DNA of 11,251 nucleotides from contig DJSG01000036.1 of assembly GCA_002440265.1 (NCBI GenBank), positions 7,411 to 18,661 on the forward strand. Direction: 5' to 3'. Positions within the stretch are counted from its first letter, which is position 1. Each line of letters begins with the position of its first letter. Position numbers and translations under genes: made by a program. Positions 6,532-11,251 of this stretch are shown one piece after another. This DNA comes from Bacteroidales bacterium UBA6340. GTDB taxonomy: Bacteria; Bacteroidota; Bacteroidia; Bacteroidales; Paludibacteraceae. A model generated the notes under the pieces. The model worked only from the letters and a program-made list of their open reading frames with translations, made no database searches and was not told the origin of the DNA.

Positions 6532-7284
6532 ATGGCAAAAGAGAAAGTAGAAAAAGAACTGACCGTAGAGGACAAACTGCGTGCCCTCTATGAGTTGCAA
6601 GAGGTCGATTCCAAAATCGACGAGTTGCGCATCCTCGCCGGCGAACTGCCGCAGGAGGTCAAGGACATGAGCGACGAGGTTGAGGGACTCAAAACACGTC
6701 TCTCCAATATCGAGAACGACATCAAAGAGTTGGAGACCGCTATCTCCGACCACCGTGTCCGCATCGAGAACTGCAACGCGGCCATCTCCCGCTACCGCGA
6801 ACAGCAGAACAACGTGCGCAACAACCGCGAGTTCGACAATCTCACCAAAGAGATTGAGTACCAGGAACTTGACATCGAGTTGTCGCAAAAGAAGATTCGC
6901 ACCGCTACCGCTGATTTGGAAGCACGTCAGGCAGACAAGGCCAAGACTATCTCCGACATCGAGGAGCGCACCGTGGACCTCAACCAGAAGCGCAACGAAC
7001 TCGACTCCATCCTCGGTGAGACCAAGGACCAAACCGAAAAACTCATGCTCCGTGCTGCTGAATTGGAGAAGGGTATCGACGAGCGTCTCCTGACCGCTTT
7101 CCGCCGTATCCGCAAGAATGCGCACAATGGTTTGGCAGTGGTTAAGGTCGAGCGCGACAGTTGCGGCGGTTGCCACAGCAAGATTCCCGCACAGCGGCAG
7201 TTGGACATCCGCCAACGCAAGAAAATCATCGTCTGCGAGTTCTGCGGACGTATCCTCGTGGACCCCGAAATGGGCGAGAAATAA
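6532..7284 (+). CDS. Coiled-coil C4-type zinc ribbon protein (CT398/HP0958-like)
   Basis: A 250-residue cytoplasmic protein. Residues about 5-185 are almost entirely charged heptad-like sequence (Glu, Lys, Leu, Ile, Arg), expected to form a long antiparallel coiled coil. The C-terminus is a four-cysteine zinc ribbon: C211-GG-C214 and C235-EF-C238. This matches the family containing Chlamydia CT398 and Helicobacter HP0958/FlgZ, some members of which bind the sigma-54 factor RpoN. Whether that holds in Bacteroidales is unknown, and no RpoN gene is nearby. It is the last gene of the operon, 17 nt after the Nif3-like gene and followed by a strong terminator. The ATG at 6532 is the first in frame and fits the family start. 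Confidence 0.9.
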   Translation: MAKEKVEKELTVEDKLRALYELQEVDSKIDELRILAGELPQEVKDMSDEVEGLKTRLSNIENDIKELETAISDHRVRIENCNAAISRYREQQNNVRNNREFDNLTKEIEYQELDIELSQKKIRTATADLEARQADKAKTISDIEERTVDLNQKRNELDSILGETKDQTEKLMLRAAELEKGIDERLLTAFRRIRKNAHNGLAVVKVERDSCGGCHSKIPAQRQLDIRQRKKIIVCEFCGRILVDPEMGEK

Positions 7285-7302
7285 ACTTGTATCCAACCGA
7301 TT

Positions 7303-7340
7303 AAGGAGATTATCCTTCCGCAGGGGTAATCTCCTTTTTT
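7303..7340 (+). terminator. Intrinsic terminator of the Nif3/zinc ribbon operon
   Basis: GGAGATTA (7305-7312) pairs perfectly with TAATCTCC (7327-7334), extended inward by TCC/GGG-type pairs (7313-7315/7324-7326). Six T follow at 7335-7340. The two A before the stem (7303-7304) can pair with the first T, so it may work partly in both directions. It lies 18 nt after the zinc-ribbon stop codon. Confidence 0.93.
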
Positions 7341-7372
7341 GTAGAAAATTTGTAGAAAAAAAAACAAAAAAA
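7338..7372 (+). promoter_or_regulatory. Duplicated 11-mer and A-tracts upstream of the lipoprotein gene
   Basis: TTTGTAGAAAA occurs twice back to back (7338-7348 and 7349-7359) and runs into A9 (7356-7364), C, A7 (7366-7372). Such A-tracts bend DNA and often mark promoters. I found no clear TAnnTTTG element between here and 7451, so the promoter of the lipoprotein gene is not located. Confidence 0.3.
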
Positions 7373-7450
7373 TGCACGGCTCATGCAAGATTTCGGACGT
7401 ATGTGGATTTATAGGGCAGATAATCATAATGTTCAACCAACAAACTGATA

Positions 7451-8203
7451 ATGAGTATGAAAAAGAACGAAAATCTGACTCTGACCCGCTTTTTCTACGC
7501 GATGTACGCGCTTATGGGCATCACCATCCTGAGTCTTTTGCTTTTGTGTTTGCCGGCGTGCAGCAACAGCCATGAACCCGACCTCTACTACCCGACTGCT
7601 CTTGTAACCGCCTGCACGCAAGGCGACAGCGTGTTCATTCTTCAGTTGGACGACAGCACCACGCTCTACCCGTCCAACATCACGCGTTCCCCCTTCGGCA
7701 GGGAGGTACGTGCATTGGTGAATTACTCCGAAACGGACATCGCCAACCATGTGTATATCAACTGGATAGACAGTATCCGAACCAAGAACCCCATGCCAAC
7801 CATGGGCATCCAGAACGACTCCCTCTATGGCGCCGACCCGATAGAGATTGTGCACGACTGGGTCACGATTGCCGAGGACGGCTATCTCACTTTGCGTGTG
7901 CGTACGCTCTGGGGCGGAACCGGTAAGAAACACAATATCAACCTCTTAATGGGCACTAACCCCGACAACCCCTTCGAGTTGCAGTTGCGCCACGATGCCC
8001 TTGGCGATGTCGGCGGCACCATGGGCGATGCCCTCATCGCCTTCAACCTGAACGCCCTGTGTCCCTCTGCCAATCCCATCAAGATGACCCTTAAATGGCA
8101 GTCTTTCAGTGGCGAGAAGTCCGTCGAGTTTGATTTGCGCCCCAGTTCACGCCGACCGGTTTTCCTAAATAGAATCCCCGAAATGACCTCTCGTGTGGAC
8201 TGA
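7451..8203 (+). CDS. NigD-like lipoprotein
   Basis: A 250-residue predicted lipoprotein. A hydrophobic signal segment (residues about 13-34) ends in the lipobox LPAC, with C37 as the expected lipidated residue. SNS follows, so it is probably exported to the outer membrane or cell surface (inference). The mature part has NigD-family signatures: YPTALVTA near 47-54, LQLDDSTTLYP near 65-75, EVRALVNY near 85-92, a NWID segment near 104, and DPIEIVHDWVTIAEDGYLTLRVRT near 128-152. The family is named after NigD of the Prevotella nigrescens nigrescin bacteriocin locus; the role of most members is unknown. ATG at 7451 and at 7457 (third codon) are both possible starts. It stands alone between the upstream terminator and the 11-bp repeats. 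No bacteriocin gene is visible. Confidence 0.85.
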   Translation: MSMKKNENLTLTRFFYAMYALMGITILSLLLLCLPACSNSHEPDLYYPTALVTACTQGDSVFILQLDDSTTLYPSNITRSPFGREVRALVNYSETDIANHVYINWIDSIRTKNPMPTMGIQNDSLYGADPIEIVHDWVTIAEDGYLTLRVRTLWGGTGKKHNINLLMGTNPDNPFELQLRHDALGDVGGTMGDALIAFNLNALCPSANPIKMTLKWQSFSGEKSVEFDLRPSSRRPVFLNRIPEMTSRVD

Positions 8204-8256
8204 TTCTTTATGTTTTTCCCGCATTTCCCGCGCTCTGTCCCTGCGTTGTCAACTAC

Positions 8257-8322
8257 GGTTGATACACGGTACATATACGGTAGATATACGGTTGATATAC
8301 GGTTGATACACGGTAGATATTG
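8257..8322 (+). repeat. Six 11-bp tandem repeats upstream of the ECF sigma gene
   Basis: Head-to-tail units are GGTTGATACAC, GGTACATATAC, GGTAGATATAC, GGTTGATATAC, GGTTGATACAC and GGTAGATATTG. They end 34 nt before the sigma start codon. The 11-bp period is close to one DNA turn, so equivalent bases face nearly the same side. A repeated binding site or a bent region controlling the sigma operon is possible, but this is inference. I see no TAnnTTTG promoter element between 8204 and 8356. Confidence 0.85.
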
Positions 8323-8356
8323 CTGTCCTTGTCGATAGGATAGGCTGACGATACAG

Positions 8357-8896
8357 ATGAGTGAACAAGAGTTGGTAAAGCGTTTGCAACGTGGCGATGC
8401 TGAGGCACCGCACCTGCTCTATACCCGATACGTGCGCTATCTCACTGCCGTCTGCGCACGCTACATCACCAACGACGAGGACGTGCGCGACATTCTGCAA
8501 GACAGTTTCCTCCGCATATTTTCATCTTTTCCCGCTTTTGTCTATCGCGGCGAAGGCTCTCTCCGAGCGTGGCTCACGCGCATCGTGGTGAACGAGGCAC
8601 TCAAGTGGCTGCGCGACAGCCACATCCTCTGGCAGGACATCGACGGTATGGAGGACATCCCCGACGAAGAACCCGACACCACAGGTGTACCCACCGAACT
8701 GATATACAAACTCATACGCGCGCTCCCCGATGGCTATCGCACAGTCTTCAACTTGTACGTCATCGAGGGCAAGAGCCACAAAGAGATTGCCGACCTCCTC
8801 CATATCACGGAGAGCACCTCGGCTTCCCAACTGCATCGCGCCAAGGCACTCTTGGCTAAATGGATAAAACAATACCCCGCAAACAACGCTTTATGA
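8357..8896 (+). CDS. ECF-type RNA polymerase sigma factor
   Basis: A 179-residue sigma-70 family protein with only regions 2 and 4, directing RNA polymerase to a specific promoter set. Region 2 covers about residues 5-88, with the core-binding segment DILQDSFLRIF at 45-55 and the promoter-melting/-10 segment RAWLTRIVVNEALKWLR at 70-86. Region 4 covers about 113-172, with the helix-turn-helix SHKEIADLLHITESTSASQL near 140-159. The acidic linker (about 92-110) is normal for the class. Its stop overlaps the next gene's start in ATGA (8893-8896). That coupling is typical of a sigma factor with its regulator, and it suggests the downstream membrane protein controls it. Six 11-bp repeats lie just upstream. 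Confidence 0.93.
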   Translation: MSEQELVKRLQRGDAEAPHLLYTRYVRYLTAVCARYITNDEDVRDILQDSFLRIFSSFPAFVYRGEGSLRAWLTRIVVNEALKWLRDSHILWQDIDGMEDIPDEEPDTTGVPTELIYKLIRALPDGYRTVFNLYVIEGKSHKEIADLLHITESTSASQLHRAKALLAKWIKQYPANNAL

Positions 8897-10125
8897 AAGA
8901 AAAATGGCTGAACGACATACACGACCGCATGTCGGACTTTGAGACGGACGAACCCGTCGGCTTGTGGCAACAGATAGAATCGCAGATGCCCCCAAAAGAG
9001 AAACGGCGCGTTCCCGTCCTCTTGTGGAGGAAGGGGCACGGTTATGCAGCAGCCGTGGCATTATTGGTCATTGCCCTCGGCGGAGCGGGCATTTGGCTCA
9101 ACCGGACAACAACGCCCACCCAAGTGGCACAAGCCGAACAGCAAGAAGATGTTATTATTGATAATCAAGAATATACACCCCAAATTATGCTCATATCCGA
9201 GGAGGAATTTCCCCAATCCTCACTCCGCTGGAACATAGCGCAAGCCACACCCATCTCCCAACTACAGTCCGACGAACCTGCAGTCTCGGAAAGACATCAA
9301 GAGCCCACGACCACACCCATTCCAGAGCCGTCCATATCCCGTCAAACGGAGACGAAAGACCTTCCGACGACTCTTCCCGAGATACCGTTGGAGGAGCAAT
9401 CAGCCCCCAATATATCGCATGACCGCTGGCGTGGAACCCTTGCGCTTTCCGCGTATGGGGCAGGAGGGTTGAATAGCACAACCATCGCCACTTATCAGGC
9501 TGACCACAAAGCACTTAGCGCATCAGCCGATGGGGTGGCATGGGCAGATGCCCCCATGCTTGGTGTCATGCTCCTGAACAGCAGCAAGCCGACACAGCGC
9601 ACCCTGACGCACCACATCCCCATTCGTGCGGGCATCAATGTCGCGTATCAGGTACACCCCCGCGTGAGCCTTGAGACGGGCATCGCGTATGCCTGCCTGC
9701 TGGCGGACGGACAGGAAGGTACCTCTGACAACTACATCGCCACACAGCAGACCTTGCACTACGTAGGGGCGCCGCTCAACCTCAGGTGCAACATCTATAC
9801 GTGGCGGCAACTCGACATCTATGCTTCCCTTGGAGGCTTGGCAGAGAAGTGCGTCAGCGGCTACGCCACAACGGAATATGTGCTCAACAAACAGACACAA
9901 ACCACTGAAACAGAGCGCATTTCCGACAAACCATGGCAGTTCTCCGCCAACATCTCTGCGGGTATCCAATACAACTTTTCCCGCTGGGCAGGGCTTTACC
10001 TTGAGCCCGGTGCCGCTTACTATTTCGATGACCGATCCACCCTGCAGACCATCCACAAGCAACGCCCCTTCAACTTCAACCTCAACCTCGGCATCCGTTT
10101 CTCCATCCTTGGAGCAAACATATAA
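8893..10125 (+). CDS. Membrane protein with anti-sigma-like N-terminus and outer-membrane beta-barrel-like C-terminus
   Basis: A 410-residue protein in three parts. Residues 1-45 are charged and cytoplasmic-looking (KWLNDIHDRM, then PVGLWQQIE), like the short sigma-binding segments of Bacteroidota anti-sigma proteins. Residues about 50-69 are one membrane helix (YAAAVALLVIALGGAGIWL). Residues about 71-175 are a Pro/Thr/Glu/Gln-rich linker. Residues about 179-410 are alternating amphipathic strands with many aromatics, resembling the OMP_b-brl/porin-family domain and ending in FNLNLGIRFSILG. The start at 8893 is preferred over an in-frame ATG at 8860, because it gives an ATGA overlap with the sigma stop and the expected N-terminus. 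Inferred role: regulator of the upstream sigma factor, perhaps linking inner membrane and envelope. The anti-sigma function rests on context and weak N-terminal resemblance. Whether the C-terminal domain really inserts in a membrane is uncertain. Confidence 0.8.
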   Translation: MKEKWLNDIHDRMSDFETDEPVGLWQQIESQMPPKEKRRVPVLLWRKGHGYAAAVALLVIALGGAGIWLNRTTTPTQVAQAEQQEDVIIDNQEYTPQIMLISEEEFPQSSLRWNIAQATPISQLQSDEPAVSERHQEPTTTPIPEPSISRQTETKDLPTTLPEIPLEEQSAPNISHDRWRGTLALSAYGAGGLNSTTIATYQADHKALSASADGVAWADAPMLGVMLLNSSKPTQRTLTHHIPIRAGINVAYQVHPRVSLETGIAYACLLADGQEGTSDNYIATQQTLHYVGAPLNLRCNIYTWRQLDIYASLGGLAEKCVSGYATTEYVLNKQTQTTETERISDKPWQFSANISAGIQYNFSRWAGLYLEPGAAYYFDDRSTLQTIHKQRPFNFNLNLGIRFSILGANI

Positions 10126-10233
10126 AACGCTATATACACATTTTTTCTCATTTTCTCTGTAGTTTTTCCATAGGTATGTGCGTCTAATAGGCAGAATTGG
10201 CTGATTCAAAACAAATTCTTTGTATGCAAACCG

Positions 10234-10254
10234 GTTGGTGGCACGCCCACCGAC
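10234..10254 (+). other. Hairpin in the leader of the second sigma gene
   Basis: GGTGG (10237-10241) pairs with CCACC (10247-10251), extended by a T-G wobble and two further pairs (10234-10236/10252-10254). It lies 19 nt before the start codon at 10274. There is no following T-run, so it is not a terminator. It could affect translation initiation (inference). Otherwise I see no clear promoter or terminator in 10126-10273. Confidence 0.35.
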
Positions 10255-10273
10255 AACTAAACAAAACAAACTG

Positions 10274-10750
10274 ATGGAACTGACAAAAGAACAACAATTT
10301 GCCCGGCTTGTCCGGCGGAACAAAAGCACGATATACAGTATCTGCTACATGTTCTCTTCGGACAAAGACGAGGTCGCCGACCTGTTTCAGGACATCCTGA
10401 TACGGCTATGGGAGGGCTACGACACCTTCCGCGGCGAGAGCAAGGAAGCCACGTGGATATACCGCGTGAGTATGAACACCTGTATCTCGGCAGACCGCAA
10501 ACGCAAATCGCGCGGCGAGCGTGTACCGCTCAGTATGGATATCGACCTCTATACCGACCAAGACGATGACGCACAACAGGTGCAGGCTCTCTACAGCCGT
10601 ATCCACCGCTTGGGACTGGTGGACAGAGCCATCGTAATGCTGTGGCTCGAAAACCTCAGTTACGAAGAGATAGGGCAGATAGTGGGCATCAGTGCCAAGA
10701 ATGTGTCCGTCAAATTGGTACGCATCAAAGAACAATTGAAGAAAAGTTGA
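10274..10750 (+). CDS. RNA polymerase sigma-70 family (ECF-like) factor
   Basis: A 158-residue sigma factor with regions 2 and 4 only. Region 2 spans about residues 7-78, with DLFQDILIRLWEG at 36-48 and the TWIYRVSMNTCISADRKRK segment at 60-78. Region 4 spans about 100-157, with the helix-turn-helix LSYEEIGQIVGISAKNVSVK at 128-147. The ATG at 10274 is preferred over an in-frame TTG at 10220, because MELTKEQQFA matches family starts and the upstream 18 codons look non-coding. It differs clearly from the sigma at 8357, so it is not a recent duplicate. The membrane protein gene starts 22 nt downstream and is probably its partner in one transcript. Confidence 0.92.
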   Translation: MELTKEQQFARLVRRNKSTIYSICYMFSSDKDEVADLFQDILIRLWEGYDTFRGESKEATWIYRVSMNTCISADRKRKSRGERVPLSMDIDLYTDQDDDAQQVQALYSRIHRLGLVDRAIVMLWLENLSYEEIGQIVGISAKNVSVKLVRIKEQLKKS

Positions 10751-10772
10751 ACCCGTTTTAATCATTACAACA

Positions 10773-11251
10773 ATGGACGAACTACAGGAAATGCAGGCTC
10801 AGATGGCTCTGCTCAAACAGAAAATAAATAATGAAGAGATAGTAAACGACCGACTCCTCCGCGAGGTTACCCGCCAACGTACCCGTCGGCTCAACAGAGC
10901 GGTATGGATAGAGGGAGTATGTGCTCTGTTTGTTGTCATCTTCGGCAACTCGGTCTTTTGGGGATTGGACTGCTCATGGTGGTTTATCGGCGGCACAACC
11001 GTGATGATGATTGTCTGCTTTCTGGCAACGCTGCTGCCGTTCCGCCGTGTGAAGGAAAACGAGATTATGCAGGGCGACCTGCTCACCGTAGCCAAACAAG
11101 TGCGCCGGCTGCGCCAACTGTATAAAAACTGGATATGGATAGGATTATCTATGGCTTCCGTATGGTTTATATGGTTTTTGGCAGAGTTGTACATACATCA
11201 CACCGATGACCTGACTTTTGTTATCTGTATTGCAGTAGGTGCAATAGCAGG
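10773..11251 (+). CDS. Multi-pass membrane protein next to sigma factor (partial, runs off window)
   Basis: The frame is open from ATG 10773 to the window edge: 159 complete codons with no stop, so the 3' end is missing. Residues 1-45 are charged and helical (MDELQEMQAQMALLKQKINN, then a segment rich in Arg), likely a cytoplasmic coiled coil. Hydrophobic segments at about 44-61, 68-90, 120-140 and 147 onward suggest at least four membrane helices. A charged loop (about 91-119) lies between the second and third. I do not know a named family. Similar proteins starting MDEL...MALLK are, from recall, found directly after sigma factor genes in Bacteroidales. Position and topology suggest a membrane-bound regulator of the sigma factor at 10274, but no known anti-sigma motif is visible. 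Confidence 0.82.
   Translation, partial: MDELQEMQAQMALLKQKINNEEIVNDRLLREVTRQRTRRLNRAVWIEGVCALFVVIFGNSVFWGLDCSWWFIGGTTVMMIVCFLATLLPFRRVKENEIMQGDLLTVAKQVRRLRQLYKNWIWIGLSMASVWFIWFLAELYIHHTDDLTFVICIAVGAIA

Noticed and set aside
8860..8892. Start at 8860 for the barrel-domain protein
   Set aside because: It would overlap the sigma gene by 37 nt. The ATG at 8893 gives a clean ATGA coupling and a normal N-terminus.
10220..10273. TTG start at 10220 for the second sigma factor
   Set aside because: The upstream 18 codons include the leader hairpin and do not look like sigma region 2. ATG 10274 fits better.
1..11251. CRISPR array, tRNA, rRNA or insertion sequence
   Set aside because: No regularly spaced direct repeats of CRISPR length, no cloverleaf with tRNA signature bases, no rRNA-like sequence and no transposase gene were seen.

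Overview
The window looks like chromosomal DNA of a member of the order Bacteroidales (Bacteroidota), probably an uncultured gut-type lineage. The evidence is a DUF5606 protein and a NigD-like lipoprotein, both essentially confined to this phylum; promoter-like sites of the Bacteroidales type (TTG, 20 nt, TAnnTTTG); start sites without clear Shine-Dalgarno sequences; and an ECF sigma factor paired with a membrane/beta-barrel partner. All supported genes lie on the + strand.

Layout. (1) Positions 1-462 hold no convincing gene. They carry one good and one weaker promoter-like site, then a strongly self-complementary stretch (199-378) that folds on paper into a long closing stem with three hairpins on top. 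(2) Positions 463-4962 encode a type III restriction-modification pair, mod (beta-class N6-adenine methyltransferase) and res (DEAD/H-type helicase with a C-terminal PD-ExK nuclease). The mod gene has a low-GC central target-recognition segment. It is also interrupted in frame, at two places, by related modular palindromic elements. Short 9-bp tandem repeats lie just before and just after res. (3) Positions 5097-7340 are a compact housekeeping-type operon with a recognisable promoter and a strong intrinsic terminator: DUF5606 protein, Nif3-like metal protein (TTG start overlapping the previous stop) and a coiled-coil C4 zinc-ribbon protein. (4) Positions 7451-8203 encode a NigD-like lipoprotein. 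(5) Positions 8257-8322 are six 11-bp tandem repeats. They precede an ECF sigma gene that is coupled by an ATGA overlap to a protein with an anti-sigma-like N-terminus, one membrane helix and a C-terminal outer-membrane-barrel-like domain. (6) A second sigma-70-family gene follows (10274-10750), then a multi-pass membrane protein cut off by the window end.

How the parts work together. Mod and Res should form one defence complex: Mod supplies DNA recognition and protective methylation, and Res supplies ATP-driven communication and cleavage. The right-hand part is two consecutive sigma-factor/membrane-partner modules, which suggests envelope-sensing transcriptional control. The most unusual signals are the structured element upstream of mod and the palindromic elements translated as part of the Mod protein.
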